NCBI RefSeq assembly: GCF_019599275.1
Contig: NZ_JAHZTD010000002.1
Span: 372,001 to 436,000 of the forward strand
Reading direction: 5' to 3'
Source: Hymenobacter sp. HSC-4F20
GTDB taxonomy: Bacteria > Bacteroidota > Bacteroidia > Cytophagales > Hymenobacteraceae
Length of the DNA stretch: 64,000 nucleotides
The stretch's first letter is position 1. Each line of letters begins with the position of its first letter. A program made the position numbers and the translations under genes. The notes beneath the pieces were generated by a model. The model did no database searches and was not told the origin of the DNA. It saw nothing but the letters and a program-made list of their open reading frames with translations. Below are positions 27,233 to 35,080 of the stretch, piece after piece.

Positions 27233-30200
27233 ATGCGCCGCCTACTGCTCTTTTTACTCTTTTTCACTCACATTGCCAGGGCCCAGCAGCTACCCCCTCA
27301 GCGGTTTCTGAAGCAATTCGGTGCCGCTGAAGGCCTGCCCCAGCCATTCATCTACGCCCTGGCCCAGGACCGCGCCGGCTACCTCTGGATTGGTACGGCC
27401 GAGGGACTGGTGCGCTTCGACGGGACGGAGTTCGTCACGTTTACCACTACCGATGGACTGGCCGAGAACTTCGTGACCCGGCTGGCTCTTGAGCCTGGTA
27501 CCGGCCGCTTGTGGGTAGGACATTATCAGGGGGGCCTATCCGTAAGCCAGGGCCGCCGTTTCCGCCGCGCTACGGCCGCCGATGGCAAGGAGCTTCGTGC
27601 AGGCAAAGGGTTGCCCGCCCCCGATTCGGCCGTAATTGGCCGCTTCTGGCGCCGTTACCAGCCAGCTTTGCCCACCGGCGCCATTATTAGCAGTTTACTC
27701 CGTGATGCGGAAGGTAACCTCTGGCTGGGCACTGCCGGTCAGGGACTATGGCGGCTAACGGATGCGCACGTAGCACTCTACCCCACGCCCTCCGGGTTCA
27801 CGGCCCTGGCCGGGCGGGGGGGCCTTGTGGCCGCAGGCACCGCCAAGGGGCAAGTAGTACGGCTACAAGTCACGCCCACTGGGTTGCAGCAGCGCTTCTG
27901 TTCTGAACCGACTAGTGGCACCATTACCGCCTTACTGCCTAGTAACGACTGGAGCCTGGTAGGTACCGAAGGACAGGGCGTACGACCTTGCGCACTAGTA
28001 GCTACGGATGCAAATGCTCCTGATCTGACGGGCCTGCCTACTGACTTGCATGTAACCTCTTTGATCCGGGATGGGTCAACAGATGATTTTTTGCAAGGTA
28101 TCAGAAGCTTATGGGTCGGCACCGTAGGGGATGGGGCTTTTCAGGTAACCAACCAGCAGGTGCGCCACTACACCACGGCCAACGGCCTGCTCCACAACGA
28201 TGTGTATGCTATTCTGCCCGACCGTCAGGGCCGGGTGTGGTTTGCCACCCACGGTACCGGACTGGCCGTGCTGAAAAACGGCCGTTTCACCGTGTACCGT
28301 CTCGTGCCGGGCGGCGTAGATGCCACCGCCCTGGCTCAGGACAGGGCCGGCCGCGTCTGGATTGGCACCGAGGGCGACGGGCTGTTCTGCTACGCTAACG
28401 GCCGGTTTCGGCAATTCACTACCCAGAATAGCGGCCTGCTGAGTGACTACTGCTACGGCCTGCTACCCACCTCCGCCGGCCTGCTGATTCAGCACCGGAA
28501 CGGCTTCACCCTTGGCCGCGGGTCAACCTTCGCGCCTCTTTCCACGCCGGGCAACCCAATCATCCGCGACTTGCTGCCCAATGCAGCCGCCCTGCTGCCC
28601 GCCCCCGATTCGGCGGTGGTACTGGCGGCACGCGGCGGCTTGGTACGGGTGCAGCTACCCGCGCGGCTGCCGGCTCCTACGGCGCTGGTTTCGCTTACGG
28701 GAGTGGAAGTGGACGGGGCCCGGCAGCGAACAACCACCTTGCCGGAGCTAGCTGCCCGCCCCCACCGCCTCACGTGGTTTTTCCGGGTAGCCAGCCTGGC
28801 TCCGGCCGGCACCTGGCAGTACCAACACCGCTTGCGGGGCTTCCACGACCACTGGAGCCGCCCAACTACCGTTGGAGAGGCCGATTTTCCGCGCCTCGAG
28901 GCGGGCCGCTACGTGCTGGAGGTGCGGGCCCGCCGTGGCAGTGAGGGCCAGTGGACTACGCCCATTACCACGGTAGTACACATTGCTACCCCCTTTTGGC
29001 GCACGTGGTGGTTTGCGGCGCTGGCACTGGTGGCAACCGGCGGACTGGCGTACGCCTTCACCCGGGCCCGCACGGCCACGCTGCGCCGCCAGAAACTACA
29101 GCTGGAAACCACCGTGCGCGAGCGAACCGCCGAGCTGCGCCAGCAGAAAGCGGCCATTGAGCAAGCCAACGCCGACCTAGTGGTAGCCCGCGACGCCGCC
29201 GAAGCCTCGCGCCGGGCTAAGGCCCAGTTTCTGGCCAACATGAGCCACGAAATTCGCACGCCCATGAACGCCGTAATTGGCCTCACGCACTTGTTGCGCA
29301 ACACGCCCGTGGATGCCGAGCAGGGCGAGTACCTGGAAGCCATTCAGTCGTCGTCGCAGAACCTGCTAGTCATCATCAACGACATTCTGGATTCCTCCAA
29401 GATGGAGGCCGGTAAGCTCACCCTGGAGCAGGCTCCTTTCCGGCTGCCCGAGATGGTGGAGCGGGTGGCGCGCATGTTTCAGTTTGCTACCGAAGCAAAG
29501 GGGTTGTACTTCCGCACGCAGGTAGCGCCTGAAGTGCCCGCCGCCATTCTCGGCGACTCCGTACGCCTGACTCAGGTACTGGTTAATCTGGTAGGTAACG
29601 CCGTGAAATTTACCACCCGCGGGGGCGTTAGCGTGCGCGTCAGCGTAACGACCGAGGCGGAAGCTCCCCGGCTGCGCTTTGCCGTGCAGGATACGGGTAT
29701 TGGCATTGCTGCGGATAAGCTGGATGCCATTTTCGAGGACTTCTCTCAGGCCAATGCCAGCACTACCCGGCAGTTTGGCGGCACGGGCCTGGGTCTGAGC
29801 ATTGCCCGCAACCTGGTGCACCTACACGGCGGCCGGGTATGGGTAGAAAGTGAGGAGGGCCAGGGCTCCACGTTCTGGTTTGAAATCCCCTGCCTCCCCG
29901 CCGATGAAGCCAGCGTCCGGCCCGAAGCGGCCGCTTCCCTGGCTCCCTTCGAGCCGGCGCTACGGGTGCTGGTTGCCGAGGACAACGACCTGAACCAACT
30001 GGTAGCCCGCAAAACCCTGGAAGCCTGGAATGTGCAGGTAACCATTGCCGCCAACGGCCGCCTAGCCGTGGAAGCCGCTACGCAATACCCCTTCGACGCA
30101 GTGCTGCTTGACGTGCAGATGCCGGAAATGGACGGCTACGAAGCAGCCCGCCAGCTGCGTATGCTCTTCCCCGACGCCGTGCGCCTACCCCTCATCGGCC

Positions 30201-30733
30201 TCACTGCCTCGGCCCTCCCCGAAGACCGGGCGCTGGCCCTGGAAGCCGGCATGAATGACACCTTGGCCAAGCCCTTCGACCCGGCCGTGCTCTACGCCCG
30301 CCTGGCGTATTTTACCGGCCGCACGGCTACCCCCACAGCTTCCGTTCCCCCGCCCCCCAACCAGCCGGCAGCCGTAGCCATTCCTACCCCTACCGAGTTA
30401 CCCGACTGGAGCCTGCTGGAGGAGTTGGCGGGCGGAAACGAGGCTTTCGTGCAGCAGATAATCCGGACTTTCCTGGCCCAGGCCCCAACGCTGGCGGCGC
30501 AACTCCCTTTAGCCGCCTCGGGGGCAGAGTTGGCTTCGGTTGCGCACAAGCTGAAAGGACAGGTTGCCTATTTCGGGGTGGCCACCTTAGCGCAACACCT
30601 GGAACTCCTGGAGCAGGAAGGCCGACGTGGTGCTGAGCCACGCCAGCTAACACCTTCAATAGACCGTATTAATCGACAGCTCACGGCCTTATGCCCCCTC
30701 CTTGCGCAACGTCTGCCGCAAACTATCGTCTAG
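27233..30733 (+). CDS. Propeller-type hybrid sensor histidine kinase with receiver and Hpt domains
   Basis: A 1166-aa inner-membrane sensor. After signal peptide MRRLLLFLLFFTHIARAQ come two-component regulator propeller repeats (RAGYLWIGTAEGLVRFDG, GNLWLGTAGQGLWRL, RAGRVWIGTEGDGLF), a Y_Y_Y domain, a transmembrane segment (WWFAALALVATGGLAYAF), a coiled coil, HisKA with H672 in SHEIRTPMNAVIG, an HATPase domain (GTGLGLSIARNLV), a receiver with D960 in LLDVQMPEMDG, and an Hpt domain with H1105 in AHKLKGQV. Unlike typical HTCS proteins it has no C-terminal AraC domain, so the phosphate must leave to a separate regulator, most likely the adjacent LytTR protein. The ATG at 27233 fits the signal peptide better than TTG 27221. 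Confidence 0.92.
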   Translation: MRRLLLFLLFFTHIARAQQLPPQRFLKQFGAAEGLPQPFIYALAQDRAGYLWIGTAEGLVRFDGTEFVTFTTTDGLAENFVTRLALEPGTGRLWVGHYQGGLSVSQGRRFRRATAADGKELRAGKGLPAPDSAVIGRFWRRYQPALPTGAIISSLLRDAEGNLWLGTAGQGLWRLTDAHVALYPTPSGFTALAGRGGLVAAGTAKGQVVRLQVTPTGLQQRFCSEPTSGTITALLPSNDWSLVGTEGQGVRPCALVATDANAPDLTGLPTDLHVTSLIRDGSTDDFLQGIRSLWVGTVGDGAFQVTNQQVRHYTTANGLLHNDVYAILPDRQGRVWFATHGTGLAVLKNGRFTVYRLVPGGVDATALAQDRAGRVWIGTEGDGLFCYANGRFRQFTTQNSGLLSDYCYGLLPTSAGLLIQHRNGFTLGRGSTFAPLSTPGNPIIRDLLPNAAALLPAPDSAVVLAARGGLVRVQLPARLPAPTALVSLTGVEVDGARQRTTTLPELAARPHRLTWFFRVASLAPAGTWQYQHRLRGFHDHWSRPTTVGEADFPRLEAGRYVLEVRARRGSEGQWTTPITTVVHIATPFWRTWWFAALALVATGGLAYAFTRARTATLRRQKLQLETTVRERTAELRQQKAAIEQANADLVVARDAAEASRRAKAQFLANMSHEIRTPMNAVIGLTHLLRNTPVDAEQGEYLEAIQSSSQNLLVIINDILDSSKMEAGKLTLEQAPFRLPEMVERVARMFQFATEAKGLYFRTQVAPEVPAAILGDSVRLTQVLVNLVGNAVKFTTRGGVSVRVSVTTEAEAPRLRFAVQDTGIGIAADKLDAIFEDFSQANASTTRQFGGTGLGLSIARNLVHLHGGRVWVESEEGQGSTFWFEIPCLPADEASVRPEAAASLAPFEPALRVLVAEDNDLNQLVARKTLEAWNVQVTIAANGRLAVEAATQYPFDAVLLDVQMPEMDGYEAARQLRMLFPDAVRLPLIGLTASALPEDRALALEAGMNDTLAKPFDPAVLYARLAYFTGRTATPTASVPPPPNQPAAVAIPTPTELPDWSLLEELAGGNEAFVQQIIRTFLAQAPTLAAQLPLAASGAELASVAHKLKGQVAYFGVATLAQHLELLEQEGRRGAEPRQLTPSIDRINRQLTALCPLLAQRLPQTIV

Positions 30734-30760
30734 GCGCATAGGCTTTTTCTGGTTGAATTG

Positions 30761-30768
30761 TACCTTTG
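30761..30768 (+). promoter_or_regulatory. -7 element directly before the LytTR regulator gene
   Basis: TACCTTTG matches TAnnTTTG and ends 5 bases before the ATG at 30774, which would make the transcript leaderless or nearly so. No clear TTG is present at the usual -33 distance, so the gene may instead be read through from the kinase gene. Confidence 0.4.
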
Positions 30769-30773
30769 ACGTT

Positions 30774-31502
30774 ATGGCCGAACCCGCTACTACCCTGCGC
30801 TGCCTGGTTGTTGACGACGACCCGCTCGCCCTGCAGATTGTTGAAAACTGCGTAGCCAGCACGCCTTTTCTGGTGCACGCCGGTAGCTGCGACAGCGCCA
30901 TTGCCGCCGCCGAGGTCCTGCGTACCCAGCCCGTTGACCTGCTATTTCTGGACGTGGAAATGCCGCTGATGTCGGGCCTGGACTTGCTGCGTACTTTACA
31001 GCATCCGCCGTTGGTTATCCTCATTACCAGCAGCAAAAGCTACGCCGTGGAAGCCTTTGAGTATGAAGTGCTCGACTATGTGGTGAAACCCATCAGCTAC
31101 GCCCGCTTCCTGCAGGCGGCTCAGAAGGCCCTCTCCACGTACGAAACCCGCTTGAACCCTGCCCTTGATACCATCGAGGCCCCAACTAATACCCAGTTTA
31201 CCTTTGTGAAGGTGGACAGTAAGCTAGTGAAGGTGCTTTTCGACGAAGTGCGCTACGTGGAGGCCCTGGGCGACTACGTGCACATCGTGACGGGGAAAAC
31301 CAAGCTGATTGTGTACAGCACCATGCGGGCCGTGGAGGAGAAGTTTCCGTCGTCTTTGTTTGCGCGGGTGCACCGCTCCTTTATTGTTAATCTTAAACGG
31401 GTGCAGACCATCGAAGACAACACCGTCCTCATCGATGAGAAGCACATTCCCATTGGCCAGACCTACCAGCGCGAAGTATTTCAGCGCCTGAACAAGTTCT
31501 GA
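30774..31502 (+). CDS. LytTR family response regulator
   Basis: A 242-aa cytoplasmic transcription regulator with an N-terminal receiver domain (acidic pocket VVDDDPLALQI, phosphoacceptor D60 in LLFLDVEMPLMSG, TSSKSYAVEAFEYEVLDYVVKP) and a C-terminal LytTR DNA-binding domain (YVEALGDYVHIVTGKTKLIV, FARVHRSFIVNL, IPIGQTYQ). The gene starts 40 bp after the hybrid kinase and is its probable output partner. The frame can be extended to TTG 30702, inside the kinase gene, but the family N-terminus is at the ATG 30774. Confidence 0.94.
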   Translation: MAEPATTLRCLVVDDDPLALQIVENCVASTPFLVHAGSCDSAIAAAEVLRTQPVDLLFLDVEMPLMSGLDLLRTLQHPPLVILITSSKSYAVEAFEYEVLDYVVKPISYARFLQAAQKALSTYETRLNPALDTIEAPTNTQFTFVKVDSKLVKVLFDEVRYVEALGDYVHIVTGKTKLIVYSTMRAVEEKFPSSLFARVHRSFIVNLKRVQTIEDNTVLIDEKHIPIGQTYQREVFQRLNKF

Positions 31503-31554
31503 TGGGGGTAGTAATTCCGGTAACCAATCCTTTCCTTTTCACATTTCTCGCTGC

Positions 31555-32166
31555 TTGCGTTTTCTGCCGTTTTGCCTGCTGGTGCTGAGTTGGTGGCTGC
31601 TTGCTGCCCCGGCCGGCTATGCCCAACAGGCCGGCGACACGCTCAGCGTCGACTGTCCGCTGCCGCGCGTTGCGGAGTTGTGCGTGGAGCTGGACGCCAG
31701 CCGGGCCGTTGACCCCGGGGCTGGGCCGCTTACCTTCCGCTGGAACATGGGTGACGGCACCCAGCTCACGGGTCCAACGGTTTCTCACTGCTATCAACAG
31801 CGCAAGCTCTATACCGTTCAGCTTGACGTAGTGGAGGAAGCCACCGGCGAAGTGCGCCGTGCCGAAAAACTAATTCCCGTCGATTTTACCCGGGAAATTG
31901 TCCTCAATTTCCGCGCTGCTCCCACTGATACCGTTCGGGTAGGCCAGCCCGTTACCTTTGACGCCCTGGATTCGCAGCTACCATTGTGTCAGAACGTAGT
32001 GGTGCTCTGGGATTTTCGGGACGGATACGTGACCAATGGCCGACTCGTGCAGCACGCCTTCCGCCGCCCTGGCCAGTACGCCATCCGGATGAGTTTGCGC
32101 GGCAACGGCCCCGATGCCTGCCCGACCAGTCATTGCGTGAGCCGCACTGTGGTAGTAGTACCCTGA
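31555..32166 (+). CDS. Secreted PKD-domain protein
   Basis: A 203-aa exported protein, TTG start at 31555 followed at once by signal peptide RFLPFCLLVLSWWLLAAPAGYAQ. Two PKD-like Ig folds follow, with the hallmark strands FRWNMGDGTQLTG and VLWDFRDGYVTNG and the closing HAFRRPGQYAIRM. Such domains mediate protein or carbohydrate contacts outside the cell. It starts 52 bp after the LytTR gene and may be in the same operon. Its last ~36 bases form one arm of a long inverted repeat. It lacks a T9SS sorting domain or membrane anchor. Confidence 0.82.
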   Translation: MRFLPFCLLVLSWWLLAAPAGYAQQAGDTLSVDCPLPRVAELCVELDASRAVDPGAGPLTFRWNMGDGTQLTGPTVSHCYQQRKLYTVQLDVVEEATGEVRRAEKLIPVDFTREIVLNFRAAPTDTVRVGQPVTFDALDSQLPLCQNVVVLWDFRDGYVTNGRLVQHAFRRPGQYAIRMSLRGNGPDACPTSHCVSRTVVVVP

Positions 32167-32205
32167 ACACCAGTACCACGGTTCGGCTCACGCAATGACT
32201 AGTCG
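32123..32205. repeat. Long inverted repeat overlapping the 3' end of the PKD gene
   Basis: Arms 32123-32158 and 32170-32205 match at 31 of 36 positions, including 17 consecutive ones (AGTCATTGCGTGAGCCG), with an 11-base loop that contains the stop codon region. The left arm is coding. No T run follows, so its role as a terminator is uncertain. Confidence 0.75.
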
Positions 32206-32304
32206 AGCGCCCTAGTGGCCCTTTTGGCCATAAGCGCCGCTCTGTCTGCCAACCGTTCCTCCCCTGGTTTTGCGGTAGAAACGCGCGGCCCAGTAGCTGC
32301 CGGC

Positions 32305-32559
32305 TTACCTTACCCGGAACTCAAGCCCCATTAGTTCAGGCAGGTGTACGCCAACGCTCCGGCCATGCTGCCGAATACCCTGCGCACTACTGGCCGGGGC
32401 TGCATTATCCCACTGAAGAGCATATTGATTACTGCGCAGTAGCAGCGCTACCCGTGCTGCCAGCGGCCGTACGCATGCCAGTTTCTCTCTAAAAGCCAAC
32501 GGCTCCCGTTGCTCCAGCCGTAGGTCGGGCAAGGTTGCCCCTCCACCAGCCGCGGTCAA
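32305..32559 (-). CDS. Possible small hypothetical protein
   Basis: An 84-aa frame from a TTG codon in the otherwise empty 520 bp between the PKD gene and the helical-repeat gene. The sequence has a protein-like composition (VRPLAARVALLLRSNQYAL, GIRQHGRSVGVHLPELMGL) but matches no family I know, and has neither a promoter nor a convincing ribosome site. It could equally be chance. Confidence 0.25.
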   Translation of the reverse strand: MTAAGGGATLPDLRLEQREPLAFREKLACVRPLAARVALLLRSNQYALQWDNAAPASSAQGIRQHGRSVGVHLPELMGLEFRVR

Positions 32560-32687
32560 GCGAGTAGTGCTGCTTCACGCTGCCACAGCTAGCTCAGCAA
32601 GGACGGCCACCCGGCGTTAGCGGCAACACCATTCCCCCTCTCCGTCCTTTTCACTTTCTGATGGCACCGAAAAGAACGCTCTATGAT

Positions 32688-34229
32688 TTACCCAACGCGG
32701 GCACGAGCGGCCTGCTCGGCAGAAGCTTGCGCTGCGGCCAGTTGGCGTAGAATGTTCAGCGTTAGTGTCCAAAGGTCTTCGTAAGGGATAATCTCAATTT
32801 CGCCATAGGCTTCCCCGGGCTGCGGGGCAGCTTGGAGCCGCTCTAGCAACGGCGCGGCTTTCTTTTCGCACGCCTCGGGCACGAAGTTTTCCTTTACCGT
32901 CATCAGTAGCATACGGAAAAAGAGTTGGCTGCGTAGCGTCGCCGGGTCGCGCAGGTGGCGCTGCTCGTACTTACGCAGCCCCTCCAAGCGCGCCAGCAGG
33001 CCCTCAATGTCGCGCCGTCGCAGGAAATACAGAAACTGCAGAATCAGAATGGCCACGTTATAGCCTTGCTTATCCCGGCTGTAATCGGGTACGGTTTGAA
33101 CGAACTGCGCAAAGTGGCGCATTTTAAGCGGCGAGGGCTCAGGGCGCACGAACTGGATGTAGGCCTCGTATAGCTCCCAGCGCTGCTGCGCAGCGGAGCG
33201 CTGTTTGCGGTGGTAGGGGTTTTTTCGGGCCTGCTGCAAGAGGTCGTGGGCTTGCCCGTACTGGCCGGCGTGCATGGCCAGCAGCAGGTAGGTTTCAAGG
33301 TAGTAAAACCAGTTACCCGAGGAGTAATGGAAATCCTTAAAGTACTCCTCAGCCAATATCAAGCCTTTCTTGGCCTGTCGGGTCCGCAAGTGAGCGTACA
33401 CGCTCATGTAGTTGTTAAACCGCTTATCAAAGCGTCTCTCGTTGATTTTGCCCTGCTTGCGCGCCTTCTCAGTGGCGGCTGTCAGCCGGATGATTTCCTC
33501 GTAATTACCGCTCAGCTCTTCCTTTGACATTTTTGTGACATACAGGAAGTGAAAGGTATTATAGCTCTTGGCCTTTTTATGGATAGCCTCCAGGCGTTCT
33601 AGTTGGGCCGGCAACTGCTTTAATAAACCCTGCCGCCAGCGCACTTTGTGCTGCAGCACCACTTTCATCTCGTAGTACAGTTCCTCGGCCTCATCCTCCA
33701 GGGCTAAAAGCTTTTGCAGTTCCGCTAGCTTTTTACTCATTGCTTTAAAGCGTGCCTGGTTGCGCGTTTCAGCGTATAGTATGCGCAGCATGCGGGCGCA
33801 CACTACCGCGTACTGGGTAAGCTCCGCTTCGCAGGCCACTGTCAGGGCCTTGCGGTAGAGTCGTTCAGCCAGCTTGTACTCTGATTCCCCGCTCAAAATC
33901 TTGGCTTGGTGCAGCAGGCCCAGGCAGTGCTGCTCGTGCCGCCGGGACACAATATGCCGAATATCCGTATGGTCCAGGAAATACAGGTGATTAAGCAGTT
34001 TTTGCTGCACTCGTGACTTCAGCTTGCGGAAAGCAGTCTGGTTTCTTTCATCGACACCGCCGTATAATGATTTCACCAGCTTATTTTGAGTCACATTCGG
34101 GTCGTCTTCCAGTAGGCGCACCAACTGTAAGTCTTTGCTGACCCCGTTGCGGGCCGAGAAGTCAAGAAAAGGCAACACCGCTAGCCGCCGGTCGGTCACA
34201 ATTTTTACTAAAGTAACTAGTTCATCCAT
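32688..34229 (-). CDS. Cytoplasmic helical-repeat (TPR-like) protein, unknown function
   Basis: A 513-aa protein without signal peptide or membrane segment, not assigned to a named family. The first ~110 residues (SKDLQLVRLLEDDPNVTQNK, FRKLKSRVQQKLLNHLYFLD) look like a compact helical, possibly nucleic-acid- or protein-binding module. The remainder is almost entirely amphipathic helix pairs with TPR-like spacing, for example AERLYRKALTVACEAELTQY and HAGQYGQAHDLLQQARKNPY. It is very rich in Lys, Arg, Leu and Gln. It is divergent from the tandem-repeat peptide gene, sharing a 360-bp promoter region. Proteins of this shape in other phyla (RRNPP family) bind small imported peptides; that role here is conjecture. 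ATG at 34229. Confidence 0.8.
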   Translation of the reverse strand: MDELVTLVKIVTDRRLAVLPFLDFSARNGVSKDLQLVRLLEDDPNVTQNKLVKSLYGGVDERNQTAFRKLKSRVQQKLLNHLYFLDHTDIRHIVSRRHEQHCLGLLHQAKILSGESEYKLAERLYRKALTVACEAELTQYAVVCARMLRILYAETRNQARFKAMSKKLAELQKLLALEDEAEELYYEMKVVLQHKVRWRQGLLKQLPAQLERLEAIHKKAKSYNTFHFLYVTKMSKEELSGNYEEIIRLTAATEKARKQGKINERRFDKRFNNYMSVYAHLRTRQAKKGLILAEEYFKDFHYSSGNWFYYLETYLLLAMHAGQYGQAHDLLQQARKNPYHRKQRSAAQQRWELYEAYIQFVRPEPSPLKMRHFAQFVQTVPDYSRDKQGYNVAILILQFLYFLRRRDIEGLLARLEGLRKYEQRHLRDPATLRSQLFFRMLLMTVKENFVPEACEKKAAPLLERLQAAPQPGEAYGEIEIIPYEDLWTLTLNILRQLAAAQASAEQAARARVG

Positions 34230-34588
34230 GCTGATAGTGCGATTATTAAGCTATTAGCGCTAATTAACGCAATGTTTTCAACTCAAAACACGCGTCACAA
34301 AAATTAAATACTTAGCCTTTACTACTATTCATTGCCGGGTAAATCTTTGTAGTTGGAATGGTATATTTTTTTGTGCTGAAACAAGTCACAGAGAGCTTAC
34401 TTATGTCCACGAAAAATTTTAATTAATCTAGCTCAAACCCTACTTAAGGCCTCTTTCGAGTCTTTTGCCACGGGGGCAAACTGCTCATTTTTAGCGTCAC
34501 ATTTACGCCGCATCTTTCCTTTACGCGGGCTGGTTTGGAGTTCACCTTTGTGTCATTCAATTACTTGAACCACAAACAATTCCAAGTC
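34230..34588. promoter_or_regulatory. Divergent promoter region of the helical-repeat and tandem-repeat peptide genes
   Basis: About 360 bp, AT-rich between 34230 and 34440. On the plus strand CACCTTTG (34543-34550) is one base off the TAnnTTTG consensus and lies 38 bp before the peptide ATG. On the minus strand a TAATTTTTG stretch just above the helical-repeat gene is a one-base-spacing variant. No perfect promoter was found for either gene. Confidence 0.4.
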
Positions 34589-35020
34589 ATGATAAAGTCC
34601 CTCGCCCTCGTTCTCCTGCAGATTGCCAGCTTCTCTTTCGTTGCTTCTGCGCCTACCCACCATTCAGTAACCACTACTGCTCCCTCCCTTGCTCAGGAAC
34701 ATGGCACGGGCGGCTGGGGTGATGGCTACCTCGCGGCCGAACATGGTACCGGCGGCTGGGGCGACGGCTACCTGGCCGCTGCCGAGCATGGCACGGGCGG
34801 CTGGGGCGATGGCTATTTAGCTGCAGCTGAACATGGCACCGGTGGCTGGGGCGATGGGTACTTGGCTGCAGCTGAGCACGGTACCGGTGGCTGGGGCGAT
34901 GGCTACTTGGCAGTAGGTGAGCACGGTACCGGTGGTTGGGGCGACGGCTATCTGGCCGCTGAACACGGCACGGGCGGTTGGGGCGATGGGTACAAGCATG
35001 CTGTTACTGCGGTCTGCTAA
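34589..35020 (+). CDS. Secreted tandem-repeat peptide precursor (seven EHGTGGWGDGY units)
   Basis: A 143-aa protein of unknown family. Signal peptide MIKSLALVLLQIASFSFVASA is followed by a Ser/Thr/His leader of about 16 residues, then seven copies of EHGTGGWGDGY joined by LAA, LAAA or LAVG linkers, and a tail KHAVTAVC. All seven 11-residue cores are identical in protein while their codons differ, so the sequence is held by selection. The Ala-rich linker before each Glu resembles a signal-peptidase-like AxA site, which could release 14-15 residue peptides. The next gene, 60 bp on, is a peptide-type ABC receptor. Alternatives are an adhesive or metal-binding surface repeat or a modified-peptide precursor; no modifying enzyme is nearby. 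ATG 34589 is preferred over TTG 34535. Confidence 0.85.
   Translation: MIKSLALVLLQIASFSFVASAPTHHSVTTTAPSLAQEHGTGGWGDGYLAAEHGTGGWGDGYLAAAEHGTGGWGDGYLAAAEHGTGGWGDGYLAAAEHGTGGWGDGYLAVGEHGTGGWGDGYLAAEHGTGGWGDGYKHAVTAVC
34697..34993 (+). repeat. Coding tandem repeat, seven units of 42-45 bp
   Basis: Units begin at 34697, 34739, 34784, 34829, 34874, 34919 and 34961, with lengths 42, 45, 45, 45, 45, 42 and a final 33-bp core. Differences between units are almost all at third codon positions (GAA/GAG, CAT/CAC, GGC/GGT, ACG/ACC, GAT/GAC, TAC/TAT). Confidence 0.95.
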
Positions 35021-35080
35021 TTTCTCCTCCTAAAAACGTGGTAACTTGCCAGACCGAATTCTCCGTGCGGTTACCCGTTC

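Noticed and set aside
34697..34993. Direct repeats that might suggest a CRISPR array
   Set aside because: Repeats are in one open frame without spacers and code for identical peptide units.
34697..34993. Curli or silk-like structural repeat as the main reading
   Set aside because: Spacing and composition (charged E, H, D and single W/Y per unit) do not match curlin repeats; kept only as an alternative.
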